A stretch of 64,000 nt of DNA, from positions 1 to 64,000 of the forward strand of contig NZ_JAFBDI010000006.1 of NCBI RefSeq assembly GCF_016908145.1, written 5' to 3'. Within the stretch, counting starts at the first letter, position 1; every line of letters begins with the position of its first letter. The notes beneath the pieces were generated by a model, which saw nothing but the letters and a program-made list of their open reading frames with translations, did not search any database and was not told the origin of the DNA. Source of the DNA: Marinitoga litoralis. Lineage in GTDB: Bacteria > Thermotogota > Thermotogae > Petrotogales > Petrotogaceae. The position numbers and the translations under genes are program-made. Shown here piece after piece: positions 25,243 through 35,057 of this stretch.

Positions 25243-27719
25243 TATATCACTTCCGGTATTATAATATGAAATTTAGTTCCTTTTCCATATTCACTATATA
25301 CTTCTATTGTTCCATTTAATTTATCTATTTCATTTTTTACAGAATATAATCCAATACCTCTACCAGATATATAATCTAACGTATCTTTTGTTGAAAAATT
25401 TTCATTGAAAATAATATTTATTAAATTTTCTTCATCATACATAATTCCCTTTTTATTTGCAATCGATTTTAATTTATTTAAATCTATACCAATTCCATCA
25501 TCTTCAATAATGATGTGAATAACGTTGTTTTCTTTGTATATTGTTGTTATAATATTTCCTTTATCAGATTTATTTAAGTCAATTCTTATTTCTGGCTCCT
25601 CTATTCCGTGGTCTATAGAATTTCTATATATGTGTATTAATGATTTGATAAAATTAAAATACTTTTGAGGATCAACAAAAATACTATTTTTTTCAATTAT
25701 TTTAGGTTTATTAATTATCTTTCCTTGTTTTTTTGCCAATTCTTCAATGTATGGGAAATAAGGAATAATTAAATCTTTTAAATTCTTAAAGCTTAATTTT
25801 CTTAATTCTGATATTAATTCATTATTTCCTAAAAGAGATATCAATTTATCTTCAATTTCTTTTATTTTATTCTTAGATATTTTTATAATATCATCATCAA
25901 TTTTTTGATCTAAATCTTTTTCAATATTACGTAATTCTTTCTCAAAGATAATTAATAAATTATTTGTATCAATATCTTTATTTTCAATAATATTATTTTC
26001 GATATTATGAAGTTCTTGAACTAATGATTTTAAATAAAATTGAGAAAAAATACCTTTAAAATTATGTATTTCAGGAAGATATTTTCTATAATCCAATTTC
26101 ATTTTATTAATCAAGTTTTTAAATTCTTTAATATAATATACAAAAGAATCATAATATCTTATTACAGATAATATTTTCATTAAATATTCTTTTTCTTCAA
26201 GTACTTGTGCTTCAAGTTCTTTTTCATTAGTAATATCTTTTAAGATTACCATGACAATATCTTCATCATCAATATATCTAAAATTTATTTTATAATAATG
26301 ATGATTTATATTTATTTCTGAAGGTAAGAAAGTTAAATAAACTTCTTTTTTTAATGAATCTGTCTCATTGAATAAATCATCTAAAACTCTTTTTAAAAAA
26401 TCTTTTTCATTAAGAAATAGTATATCAAAAATATTTTTTCCTTCAATGTTCTCTCCAAAAATATTAATACATTCTTTGCTATACTCTTTACCTATAATAT
26501 AGTTTTTATCAAAACTAAAAAAACCTTCACCAGAGTTATCTAATAATAATTTTATATCTTTTGTCTTTTTATAAATGACTTTTTCTAAATCCTTATTCCA
26601 TTCTTCTAATATTCTATTTTTTACCGAAAGTTCTAGATTTAATTCTTTTATGCTTCTTAAAACTAGAAAGATCATTGAGTTAATTAAAATAAATATTGAC
26701 CACTGAATATATGGTCTTTCCCATTTTATTATTCTAAAGTCACCCATTATTTCATATATTGTGAAAATTGAAACAATAATTATTGAAGCAGAAAAAATAT
26801 AGGCTTTATGGTCTTTTTGCTTAATTCCTATGTATAGGTTATATATCATAATAATAATATCTAATAGCATTGCTAAATATAAGTATAATACATATATTAC
26901 AAAATAATTTTTTTCAAACCCATTAATTACTTGTAACAATGTAATAATAATGAAATATATAATATGAAATGCAACTAAAGATTTTATAATTTTCTTAGTT
27001 GAATAATCAAATATTGTTAAAAAAAATCCCATTAAGCCTATTGGAGATATATATTTACCAAAATCCATCATATATGCCCAAAAAATCCTATTATCATATA
27101 TATATTTAAAAGTTTGAGTTTGACCTGATATAAATATTGTTATTCCTAAAGAGAAAATTCCTAGGAATAATATAGAATTTCTTACGGAAGAATCTCTTTG
27201 AGATAAAAGGAAATAAATGTATATAATTAAGGAAATAATTAAAACAAAAAAACCAAAAATAACTAATAGTATTTTATCTAATTCTACAAAAATTTGATGA
27301 ATAAATAATTCGGTTTCATTACCTAATAAAAATTCCCCAAAAAAACCCACATCTTTTCTACCAGAAGAAACATTAATAATTAAATATTTATTTTGAAAAT
27401 TATTTGGTATTTTAAAAATACTTTTTGGACTAAAAAAACTTTTTCCAAAAGTATTATATATTTCTTTATCTCCAACATACATGATAGAATTATCGAATAT
27501 TCCAGTTAAATATACAGCAGGATTATCTAATTCTATATTTGGAAGTTTATAACGTAAATATAACATTTTTCCTTTATTTTCTAAAGGAACTCCTGGAGAT
27601 TCATATTTATGCCAATTATCCTCATTTTCCCATTTATATTCCCAATTTTCATTTAATTTAATAAATGAAAAACTTGTTATATAAATAAGAATAAAAATTA
27701 TCAAATATAATTTTCTCAT
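25242..27719 (-). CDS. 7TM receptor histidine kinase with internal Hpt domain and CheA-like ATPase
   Basis: This 825-aa protein begins with a signal peptide and an extracellular 7TMR-DISM-type sensing domain (about 20-140). Seven hydrophobic helices (about 145-365), a coiled coil and a PAS-like region (about 385-510) follow. Around His552 (EIHNFKGIFSQFYLKSLVQE) it has an HxxKG phosphotransfer motif like CheA P1. The ATPase (about 665-825) has a CheA-like N box (HIYRNSIDHGIEEP, Asn700), DDGIGIDL and GRGIGLYSVKNEI. No ordinary DHp H-box was found, so phosphate probably moves from ATP to His552 and then to the adjacent receiver. CheW-binding and P2 domains are absent. Confidence 0.85.
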   Translation of the reverse strand: MRKLYLIIFILIYITSFSFIKLNENWEYKWENEDNWHKYESPGVPLENKGKMLYLRYKLPNIELDNPAVYLTGIFDNSIMYVGDKEIYNTFGKSFFSPKSIFKIPNNFQNKYLIINVSSGRKDVGFFGEFLLGNETELFIHQIFVELDKILLVIFGFFVLIISLIIYIYFLLSQRDSSVRNSILFLGIFSLGITIFISGQTQTFKYIYDNRIFWAYMMDFGKYISPIGLMGFFLTIFDYSTKKIIKSLVAFHIIYFIIITLLQVINGFEKNYFVIYVLYLYLAMLLDIIIMIYNLYIGIKQKDHKAYIFSASIIIVSIFTIYEIMGDFRIIKWERPYIQWSIFILINSMIFLVLRSIKELNLELSVKNRILEEWNKDLEKVIYKKTKDIKLLLDNSGEGFFSFDKNYIIGKEYSKECINIFGENIEGKNIFDILFLNEKDFLKRVLDDLFNETDSLKKEVYLTFLPSEININHHYYKINFRYIDDEDIVMVILKDITNEKELEAQVLEEKEYLMKILSVIRYYDSFVYYIKEFKNLINKMKLDYRKYLPEIHNFKGIFSQFYLKSLVQELHNIENNIIENKDIDTNNLLIIFEKELRNIEKDLDQKIDDDIIKISKNKIKEIEDKLISLLGNNELISELRKLSFKNLKDLIIPYFPYIEELAKKQGKIINKPKIIEKNSIFVDPQKYFNFIKSLIHIYRNSIDHGIEEPEIRIDLNKSDKGNIITTIYKENNVIHIIIEDDGIGIDLNKLKSIANKKGIMYDEENLINIIFNENFSTKDTLDYISGRGIGLYSVKNEIDKLNGTIEVYSEYGKGTKFHIIIPEVI

Positions 27720-27749
27720 TTTATCACCTCAATAAAAAAATACAAAAAT

Positions 27750-27758
27750 ATTATAACA
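27750..27758 (-). promoter_or_regulatory. Extended -10 promoter of the kinase-receiver operon
   Basis: The minus strand reads TGT-TATAAT (hexamer 27750-27755), about 31 bases before the kinase start. No -35 match is seen. Confidence 0.5.
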
Positions 27759-27864
27759 TATAATTAAATAAATTTAAACTGAACAAAGAAATTATATGAG
27801 CGTCTAAACTAAATATAAGTACTATTAATAAGATATTTTTCGATTATTAATTTATTATAAAATA

Positions 27865-27873
27865 TGGTATAAT
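27865..27873 (+). promoter_or_regulatory. Extended -10 promoter of the lipoprotein-barrel operon
   Basis: TGG-TATAAT with the hexamer at 27868-27873, 66 bases before the lipoprotein start. A second TATAAT at 27905-27910 is an alternative. Confidence 0.45.
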
Positions 27874-27938
27874 TAAAATAAGATAATAATTTTGATATAA
27901 ATAGTATAATTTAATTTAAGATCATAAGGGGTGATGTT

Positions 27939-30900
27939 ATGAAAAAATCAATTTTAATTGGTATTGCAGTTTTATTATTATTAGTATTGTCTTCATGTAT
28001 TCAGAGTGTTAAGGTTAAAACAAAACCGAAGATTGGAGTTCCAATTGCTGCAACAACTATTTCTCTAAATGATTATATTGATTTGGAGGATAGTATAAAA
28101 AGCGCACTACCAGATGCAGTAGTTGAAGATATTAATGGTATTCAAACCATTAAATATGCAACTGGAGTAAATTTAGATATGAGTCAATCATTTGAAAAAA
28201 TCGACGCTTTTAGCACTTCAGTAAATCAAAATATATCTGTACCAGATATAGGAAATATTGATCCTGTTACAGTAGATGTTCCAAATATTGATAGTATCCC
28301 AGAAATTACAGTAGATGTTCCTTCATTTTCTTTTACTCCACAAAATATTACAGTAAATGTTCCTCAAATTAATCCTTCATCAGTTTCTCCCGCTATTGCA
28401 ATAGGTGAATTAGATGTTGATTCTGCTGGAGTTACCTTACCAACAGTTAATCTTTCTATTCCTGTTATTGGAAGTACAGGAATGGGTACATCTACTGATA
28501 CAACTATAAATTCAAATGGAACATTTGAAAAACTGGTATTTTCAACAGGCTCTTTAACATTAAATGTAGCAAATAACGAATCAAATGCAGATGTAAATGT
28601 CCAGGGTATTATTGAAAATCCAGATCATTCAAAAATAGAATCACAAGTTTTATCTTTACCAGGAGGTCAAAGTGGACAATTATCATTTCCATTGACTGAT
28701 AAGTATATTTCAAATAATGCAACAATTACATTAATTGCCACAATAACTTCAGGAAGTGGTGATGGAACCAAATTTTTAGTTGCAAATAATTTGCAATTTT
28801 CAACTGGAACAAAGATTAAATCAGCTGAAGGAATTGAATTTGATGCATCAAAGAGCATAACTGAAAGTATAGATCCAAATATGGGAAGTACTGATTTTTC
28901 AACGGTTACAATTGATGGTACGTTTAATGTAAATATACAATTACCATCAGAATGGACAAATGTAAAAACTGAATTTGAAGCTACAGTAACATATAATTAT
29001 GGAACTGAAAGCATTGTTCTTGTTAATGATACATTTAATTCATCAAAAGATTTAATGTTTACAGGAAAAGAATTACCTCCAAATGGAAGTTTTGAATTTT
29101 CAATAGATTCTACATTTACAAATACTGATGGTTCTAAAGCTAATATAGATTTTACAAAATCTCCAGAAATAACTGTTACACCAGAAATAAAAATTATGAA
29201 AATATTTGGTGTAAATATAGATAATGAACAAAATATGAATTTACCAGATGATATAAAATATGTAATTTTAAGTGGAGGAAAGATTTCAATTGATATTACT
29301 GATACAAATGTTAGTTCTATAGTAGCTAATTTCATATATTTTGATGGAACAGAAGATAAAACTAAAGAATTTGTAGTTGAAAATAATAAAGCAGTTTTAG
29401 ATATGGATGGTATTAAATTAACAGGTGAAAATACCAAAGATGCAACGATTACGGTAGAAAAAATATCATTAGATTTTGGAAATAATGGGTTAAGTAATTC
29501 AATTTTAAGTGCTAATGTTAATTTAACTGAGCCAAGCATAAAAGAGGTTAAATTAGGTCTTTCAACTAAACAAAGAATTGATATTCCTAATGAAATAGAA
29601 GAAGTTAAATTTATGTCAGGTAGTTTAACTTCAAGTTTAAATAATGGAGTTATTTCAAGTGTTGTAGGGAATTTAGAAACAGGATATGAAAATATAGCAT
29701 TAACTACAAATAACGGAACTTTAACTGTAGATTTGACCAATAAATTATTATCAGGAACAAATGATGCAACATTAAATATTGCTGAAATGCAAATAGATTT
29801 TTCATCTAATCCATTGAGTTTTGGAAATGAATTATCAGTTACATCTTCTTTAAATGATTTAAAAATATCAGAGGCAACTATAACGACAAATTTAAGTCAA
29901 GCAATAAACATTCCAAATACTATAAATAAAGTTATTTTTGGATCTGGAAGTATAGAGGTAAATGTTGATGATGTTGAATTTACAAGTTTCGATGGAACAT
30001 TAACATATGGCTCTACAGATACATCATTTACTGTTTCTACAGAAGATAGTGCTGTTATAGACTTAACTAATCTTGAATTAGGTTATCCTTCTGCGGAAGT
30101 AAGTATAGATAAAATAGGATTAAAATCTACTAGCGGTATAAGTTTAGGAAGTTCATTAAATGCAAATATAAACTTAATTGATCCAAAGATAAAATATGCA
30201 GAAATTACACCAGATAGCGATTTAAAGGTAACAAATTCTCAAGTGGTTGAATTCCCACCAGAAGCAAAAGACTTTTTAAATTCTGTTACTTTTACAGGAA
30301 CATCTAATATAAGAATTGAATGGAATAATGAGTTACCAGTTGATGTAAATGTAAATATTAGTGTTCCGGAATTATCCATAAATGAGCCTTTCCAAATGAG
30401 TAGTCAAGGTTATCATGAAGTCGACTTATCAAATAAAACAATTGACTTAGATACTCCATTGCACTTTAATTTTGAAGCATCTCCAACAAATTATGATGAT
30501 ACAAATAATATTCTAAAAATAGATATATCTGATCCTAATAATTATCTATCTTTAGGTAGCGAATATACTTTATCCGCAACAATTTCTCTTGATTATGAGT
30601 TAGATGTATCTTTAAAACCATTTAGCCAAGATATTATTCCTCAAAGTGATCCATTAAACTTTGAAATCCCTATTTCAGAAGATACAACATTAACTTTAAA
30701 TGATATAGAAATTAATGGTTTTATAGCAAAAATTATAGGAACAATACCTTCAGGGTTGGTAAATGAAAATAATATGATAACATTATATGCAACATATACT
30801 ATGAATAATACAGAAAAATCTACAAGTGTAGAAATAACATTAAATAGTACAAGTATTAATGTAGATATCACAGAATTTTTAAAAGAAATCTTAAAAGGTA

Positions 30901-31442
30901 AAGATGCATATATATCAATGATATCAAACGATTTAGCGGTATCATTAAAAGATTTAAGTGATTTTGTGTTTGACTTTAAGATCGATATGATTATACCTTT
31001 AAGTTTTACTCCTAATAAGGAATTGAGTATTATTAATATTAAAGGAGAAGATGATATTTTAAGTAGAGCTCCTGGATCAAATGAAACAGATTTACCAATT
31101 GATTTGGTTTTAGGTAATGAAGGTAAATTATTATTACATATAAAATATAATAATACAAGTGGTTTAAAACCTGGATTAAAAGTAATGGGTAAAAATGAAT
31201 CAAATACAATGTTGTTTGAAAGAAATATTGTTCTAAAAGAAGGAAATGAAGAAATAAATATTATATTTGAAAAATCTGATGTAGACAAAATATTGAATAA
31301 TAACCCATATTATATAGACTTTGAAGCGTATGTTCAAGAAGGAGAAACACAATCATTTAAAACTAATGGTCAAATAAGTATAAGCGCATGGGTTGAAGTA
31401 GTAACAGATGTGAATGTAGATCTTTTAGGGAGAGGTGAATAA
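27939..31442 (+). CDS. Large repetitive lipoprotein of the cell envelope
   Basis: This 1167-aa protein has a lipoprotein signal (hydrophobic 4-17, lipobox LSSC with Cys20). A region at about 95-150 repeats V-P-x-I units such as TVDVPNIDSIPEITVDVPSF. A series of related beta-rich modules of about 110-130 residues follows, recognisable by a recurring P-x-x-I-x-x-V-x-F-x-S-G-S core (for example EVKFMSGSLTSSL and KVIFGSGSIEVNV). No enzyme motif is seen. It is followed 2 bases later by a predicted outer-membrane barrel protein, so the pair may form part of the outer sheath (toga). This is a lineage-type surface protein whose function is unknown. Confidence 0.7.
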   Translation: MKKSILIGIAVLLLLVLSSCIQSVKVKTKPKIGVPIAATTISLNDYIDLEDSIKSALPDAVVEDINGIQTIKYATGVNLDMSQSFEKIDAFSTSVNQNISVPDIGNIDPVTVDVPNIDSIPEITVDVPSFSFTPQNITVNVPQINPSSVSPAIAIGELDVDSAGVTLPTVNLSIPVIGSTGMGTSTDTTINSNGTFEKLVFSTGSLTLNVANNESNADVNVQGIIENPDHSKIESQVLSLPGGQSGQLSFPLTDKYISNNATITLIATITSGSGDGTKFLVANNLQFSTGTKIKSAEGIEFDASKSITESIDPNMGSTDFSTVTIDGTFNVNIQLPSEWTNVKTEFEATVTYNYGTESIVLVNDTFNSSKDLMFTGKELPPNGSFEFSIDSTFTNTDGSKANIDFTKSPEITVTPEIKIMKIFGVNIDNEQNMNLPDDIKYVILSGGKISIDITDTNVSSIVANFIYFDGTEDKTKEFVVENNKAVLDMDGIKLTGENTKDATITVEKISLDFGNNGLSNSILSANVNLTEPSIKEVKLGLSTKQRIDIPNEIEEVKFMSGSLTSSLNNGVISSVVGNLETGYENIALTTNNGTLTVDLTNKLLSGTNDATLNIAEMQIDFSSNPLSFGNELSVTSSLNDLKISEATITTNLSQAINIPNTINKVIFGSGSIEVNVDDVEFTSFDGTLTYGSTDTSFTVSTEDSAVIDLTNLELGYPSAEVSIDKIGLKSTSGISLGSSLNANINLIDPKIKYAEITPDSDLKVTNSQVVEFPPEAKDFLNSVTFTGTSNIRIEWNNELPVDVNVNISVPELSINEPFQMSSQGYHEVDLSNKTIDLDTPLHFNFEASPTNYDDTNNILKIDISDPNNYLSLGSEYTLSATISLDYELDVSLKPFSQDIIPQSDPLNFEIPISEDTTLTLNDIEINGFIAKIIGTIPSGLVNENNMITLYATYTMNNTEKSTSVEITLNSTSINVDITEFLKEILKGKDAYISMISNDLAVSLKDLSDFVFDFKIDMIIPLSFTPNKELSIINIKGEDDILSRAPGSNETDLPIDLVLGNEGKLLLHIKYNNTSGLKPGLKVMGKNESNTMLFERNIVLKEGNEEINIIFEKSDVDKILNNNPYYIDFEAYVQEGETQSFKTNGQISISAWVEVVTDVNVDLLGRGE

Positions 31443-31444
31443 TT

Positions 31445-32701
31445 ATGAAAAAAATTATAATATCATTATTAATTTTATTATCAATTATTTCATTTGCAAA
31501 TCCTAATTTAAATAAACCATGGAATTATTCATTTAATCCAGCTTTAATGGATTATGGAACAAGAAATTTTATTGATATTGGTGGAGATTTTAATTTAGTT
31601 TTTACTCAACCATTTTTGAATTTTAATGATTTGTTTAAAGAAAGTTTGGTAATTGACTTAAATAATATATATGATAATTTGAATGGTAATAATTTAAAAA
31701 TATATCTCAATGCAGATGCTATGGCATATGGTAAATTACATATTTGGTTTGCATCTTTTGCACAAACTGTTAGAATAAATACTGATACAAAAATAGAGTT
31801 GCCTAATGATTTAATTAAATTAATATCATATGGTAATGTAAATAATGGTGAAATAGATAATTTAGAAGGAGAAGGATTAATAAATTCTAAGATTATTTTT
31901 GAAAGTAGTAGTTATATTTCGTTACAAGGTAGAAATTCAATTTTTGGTTTATCTTTAACAAGATTTTTCCCTATAGGATTATTAAAAAGTAATATAAAAT
32001 TTGATAATGTTACTGATGTTGATAATGCTCGAATGAATATTAATTATACTTATTCTGGAAATATTTATAGTTCAATGAAGTCATTTGAAGCAATTAATAC
32101 TAAGTTAAATGAAAATTATTCATATAATGGTGATGGATTATACGAAGATTTTATGGAGGTATTAAGTAATGATTTTGGCACAAAAATTAATCTAGGATAC
32201 ATAAACAAAGGTGGAAAATGGGGATTATCATTAAATGACATAGTTTTAAAACCAGCTAATGTCAAATATAATTATACATTAATGGCTACTGGTTCTATAA
32301 ACGTTGATAATTTGGAAATAATTACAGATATGGGTACTCCTGTTATAGAAAAATCAGAAGAAAATCTTAGTAAAACTTATCCTGAAACAGATTTAGATAT
32401 GCCAATTAACGTTTCATTCTTTAAAACATTTAATATATTATTTAATCCAACACCACATATACAATATTTCTTAGGTAAAGGGTTGGCTTGGGGTATAAAC
32501 TTTGATGGGAATCTATTATTTATTCCTTTCTGGTTAGATTTTAGTAATAATATTGATTATTGGTCATTAAATACAGGATTAGGATTAAATTTACATATTG
32601 TTGATATAAATTTCTCAGCAGAAAGTAATTCTTTTGAACTTGGTAATATATTTAAGTTTAATAATTTCTCATTTAAAATCAATTTTGCTGCTGGAATTTA
32701 A
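31445..32701 (+). CDS. Predicted outer-membrane beta-barrel protein (DUF5723-like)
   Basis: This 418-aa protein has a signal peptide (1-18, ending SFA), then the opening NPNLNKPWNYSFNPALMDYG. The rest is mostly alternating hydrophobic strands with aromatic ends, finishing FKFNNFSFKINFAAGI. The NPA-x-L opening and strand pattern resemble DUF5723-type barrels, but the match is by eye. Ribosome site GGAGAGG. It is co-transcribed with the large lipoprotein and ended by the hairpin at 32710-32728. Confidence 0.65.
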   Translation: MKKIIISLLILLSIISFANPNLNKPWNYSFNPALMDYGTRNFIDIGGDFNLVFTQPFLNFNDLFKESLVIDLNNIYDNLNGNNLKIYLNADAMAYGKLHIWFASFAQTVRINTDTKIELPNDLIKLISYGNVNNGEIDNLEGEGLINSKIIFESSSYISLQGRNSIFGLSLTRFFPIGLLKSNIKFDNVTDVDNARMNINYTYSGNIYSSMKSFEAINTKLNENYSYNGDGLYEDFMEVLSNDFGTKINLGYINKGGKWGLSLNDIVLKPANVKYNYTLMATGSINVDNLEIITDMGTPVIEKSEENLSKTYPETDLDMPINVSFFKTFNILFNPTPHIQYFLGKGLAWGINFDGNLLFIPFWLDFSNNIDYWSLNTGLGLNLHIVDINFSAESNSFELGNIFKFNNFSFKINFAAGI

Positions 32702-32709
32702 AAAGAATT

Positions 32710-32728
32710 TGCTCCCATTATGGGAGCA
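32710..32728. terminator. Hairpin terminator after the barrel gene
   Basis: Eight-bp stem TGCTCCCA / TGGGAGCA (32710-32717 with 32721-32728) followed by an eight-T run on the + strand. The convergent NUDIX stop codon (32718) lies in its loop. Confidence 0.9.
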
Positions 32729-33353
32729 TTTTTTTTAAGTCATATATAAAATCTTCAATTATTCTTGCAGTTAATCCCCAAATTACCTTATCTTCATACA
32801 AATAAAAATAAGTCTTATAATATCCTTTCCTCCAATTATAATTTTTTCCATTAGGAATAAGATGATATGGATAATCTTTAGGTGGCTCCATTTTTACATT
32901 AATCTTATATTTTAAAGGTTTTGTATTAAAAAAATAAGATAATGGAACAGTAAAAACACTTTCTACTTCATCTTTGTTTATTTTCAAAATATCAAAATCA
33001 AAATTATGTATATATACTAAATATGGATAAATAACAAAATTAAATGGTGTTGCAAAATAATCTAATTTAGCAATTTTTTCAACTTTAGAATATTCAATAC
33101 CAAGTTCTTCATTTAATTCTCTCAATCCTGCTAGATAATAATTTTCACCATCTTCTATTGCTCCACCTGGGAAGCTCACTTCACCAGGTTGGCTTAAATT
33201 TTGAGATCTTATTTCAAACAATATATGAATTTCATCATTAATTGTAACTAATGGCACTAAAACAGAAAATTCTTTGAAATCATCAACAAAATGAGCATTT
33301 TTGTTTTTAAATATTTTTTTTATATTTTCAATATTCATACTATCAATACTCAT
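32718..33353 (-). CDS. NUDIX hydrolase, CoA-pyrophosphatase type
   Basis: This 211-aa protein has a perfect NUDIX box at residues 64-86 (Gly, five residues, Glu70, seven residues, then RELNEELGI) preceded by the CoA-type motif EIRSQNLSQPGEVSFPGG. Family knowledge: the combination marks NudL-like enzymes that cleave CoA to 3',5'-ADP and 4'-phosphopantetheine. It is a single gene with an extended -10 promoter at 33390-33398 and start ATG 33353 behind GGTGAT. Confidence 0.9.
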   Translation of the reverse strand: MSIDSMNIENIKKIFKNKNAHFVDDFKEFSVLVPLVTINDEIHILFEIRSQNLSQPGEVSFPGGAIEDGENYYLAGLRELNEELGIEYSKVEKIAKLDYFATPFNFVIYPYLVYIHNFDFDILKINKDEVESVFTVPLSYFFNTKPLKYKINVKMEPPKDYPYHLIPNGKNYNWRKGYYKTYFYLYEDKVIWGLTARIIEDFIYDLKKMLP

Positions 33354-33389
33354 ATTATCACCATATAATTAATTTTATAATTTTATTAT

Positions 33390-33398
33390 ATTATAACA
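33390..33398 (-). promoter_or_regulatory. Extended -10 promoter of the NUDIX gene
   Basis: Minus strand TGT-TATAAT (hexamer 33390-33395), 37 bases before the start codon. No -35 is evident. Confidence 0.5.
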
Positions 33399-33407
33399 TA
33401 AAATAAA

Positions 33408-33429
33408 GGGTAAGGCATAAGCCTTACCC
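33408..33429 (-). terminator. Terminator of glutamate dehydrogenase gene
   Basis: Nine-bp stem GGGTAAGGC / GCCTTACCC (33408-33416 with 33421-33429) followed on the minus strand by TTTATTTTATG. Confidence 0.88.
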
Positions 33430-33445
33430 AATTACTTAAAATTGA

Positions 33446-34726
33446 TCATGGATAAATTCCTCTTAATTTTGTAGCTGTTGCTACTCTTTCAATTGCAATT
33501 ATATATGCTGCTGATCTCATATCTGTATTGTATTTTTCCATTGTTCTAATTGTTGACCAGAATGCATCTTTCATTTTTCTGTGTAATGCATTTCTTACAT
33601 CTTCTAATTCCCAGAAATAGTGTTGTAATCCTTGTACCCATTCAAAGTAAGATACTGTAACTCCACCTGAGTTTGCTAAGAAGTCAGGAACAACTAAAAT
33701 ACCTTTTGAATTTAAGATTTCATCTGCTTCTGGTGTTATAGGACCATTTGCACCTTCAACAATTAATTTAGCTTTTACATTATTAGCATTTTTTTCTGTA
33801 ATAACATTTTCAATTGCAGCAGGGATTAAAATATCTACATCTAATTCAAATAATTCTTCATTTGTTATTTTCTTGAAGGATACTTCACCTTCGTAGTCGA
33901 TTAATCTAGCTTTTCTAGCTGAGATATAGTCCATAATATCTCTAATTTCATCAGGAGTAAATCCTTCTTCTTTATAAGCTCCTGTTGAACTATCAGAGAA
34001 TGCAACAACTTTCATACCTAATTCTTCTGCTGTTAATAATGCTGCATATGAACCAACATTACCAAAACCATGAATAGCTACTGTTAATTTATCATTTGAT
34101 TTTGTGAATACACCTTTGTCTCTTAAGTATTCTGTAGCTTCTTCAACACATACTCTAACGCCTCTACCTGTAGCTTCTGTTCTACCTTTTGAACCACCAA
34201 TATCTAATGGTTTACCTGTAACAATTCCTAATACAGAATGTCCAACATTCATTGAATATGTGTCCATATACCATGCCATTATTTGTGGGTTTGTATTTAC
34301 ATCTGGAGCTGGAATGTCTTTGTTTTCTCCAATAATAACTTGAATTTCAGAGAAGAATCTTCTTGATAATCTTTCTAATTCTCCATCTGATAATTCTTTT
34401 GGATTAACAGTAACTCCACCTTTACCTCCACCATATGGAATATCAACAACTGCAGATTTCCAAGTCATCCAGAAAGCTAATGCTCTAACTTCATCTAAAG
34501 TAACGTCTTGATGATATCTGATTCCGCCTTTAGCAGGTCCTCTAGCTATATTGTGTTGTACTCTGTGTCCAGTGAATACTCTTATTGAACCATCATCCAT
34601 TTTTACAGGGAAATTAACTGTTAACTCTCTTTTTGGTTTTGAAAGTACTGCTTGTAAATTTGGGTCTAAATCCATTACTTTACATGCTTTATCAAATTGT
34701 TTTAATGCGTTTTCAAATAAGCTCAT
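33446..34726 (-). CDS. gdhA: Glutamate dehydrogenase
   Basis: This 426-aa Glu/Leu/Phe/Val dehydrogenase has the substrate motif GPAKGGIRYHQDVTLDEVRA, the catalytic-Lys region DIPYGGGKGG and the NAD(P) fingerprint AIHGFGNVGS. It interconverts glutamate and 2-oxoglutarate plus ammonia. Whether NADH or NADPH is used cannot be read safely. Ribosome site GGAGGGTG. It is divergent from ackA across a 331-bp region. Confidence 0.97.
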   Translation of the reverse strand: MSLFENALKQFDKACKVMDLDPNLQAVLSKPKRELTVNFPVKMDDGSIRVFTGHRVQHNIARGPAKGGIRYHQDVTLDEVRALAFWMTWKSAVVDIPYGGGKGGVTVNPKELSDGELERLSRRFFSEIQVIIGENKDIPAPDVNTNPQIMAWYMDTYSMNVGHSVLGIVTGKPLDIGGSKGRTEATGRGVRVCVEEATEYLRDKGVFTKSNDKLTVAIHGFGNVGSYAALLTAEELGMKVVAFSDSSTGAYKEEGFTPDEIRDIMDYISARKARLIDYEGEVSFKKITNEELFELDVDILIPAAIENVITEKNANNVKAKLIVEGANGPITPEADEILNSKGILVVPDFLANSGGVTVSYFEWVQGLQHYFWELEDVRNALHRKMKDAFWSTIRTMEKYNTDMRSAAYIIAIERVATATKLRGIYP

Positions 34727-34871
34727 GCCAGCACCCTCCTCAAATAAAATAACTTCAATTTAATTTTAAATTTTTTTACAAAATAAAACAACCTTGATTT
34801 GAGTAATTACTAGCCATATAGAGATGTTTATTTCAAATTATATATAAAAATCTCATTGTATTATATAATAT

Positions 34872-34897
34872 GAAAAAAATTTCACGAAATTTTTTTC
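34872..34897. promoter_or_regulatory. Operator-like palindrome between gdhA and ackA
   Basis: GAAAAAAATTTC (34872-34883), AC, GAAATTTTTTTC (34886-34897): perfect 12-bp arms around two bases. It lies about 150 bases from either start codon. The short spacer favours a dimeric protein site over an RNA hairpin. Confidence 0.5.
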
Positions 34898-34995
34898 TTA
34901 TTATTTTGGTGATTTTTTTAACTTGTTTTTCCGTGATTATTAAAGAAAAAAAAAGATTATTGACTATTATTTAATATAAACAAAAATATATTGTT

Positions 34996-35024
34996 TTGTA
35001 ATTTAAAAATTTATTTGGTATAAT
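34996..35024 (+). promoter_or_regulatory. ackA promoter
   Basis: TTGTAA (34996-35001), 17 bases, then TATAAT (35019-35024) with an extended TGG before it. This is the best sigma70-type promoter in the window. Confidence 0.75.
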
Positions 35025-35057
35025 GAATATGATAAAATTCCAAAAGGAGGAATATAG

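Larger units (their letters stand above)
34727..35057. other. Divergent intergenic region between gdhA and ackA
   Basis: No gene is seen in these 331 bases. They hold a weak minus-strand -10 (TATAAT, hexamer 34837-34842) for gdhA, a 12+2+12 palindrome (34872-34897) and the ackA promoter (34996-35024). Confidence 0.7.

Noticed and set aside
28997-29740. A 247-codon open frame antisense to the large lipoprotein gene
   Set aside because: It mirrors the repetitive lipoprotein coding strand, has no ribosome site and encodes nothing recognisable.
34727-35057. A tRNA, riboswitch or small gene in the longest gene-free stretch
   Set aside because: No tRNA arms, riboswitch core or plausible frame with a ribosome site was found; only promoter-type signals are present.
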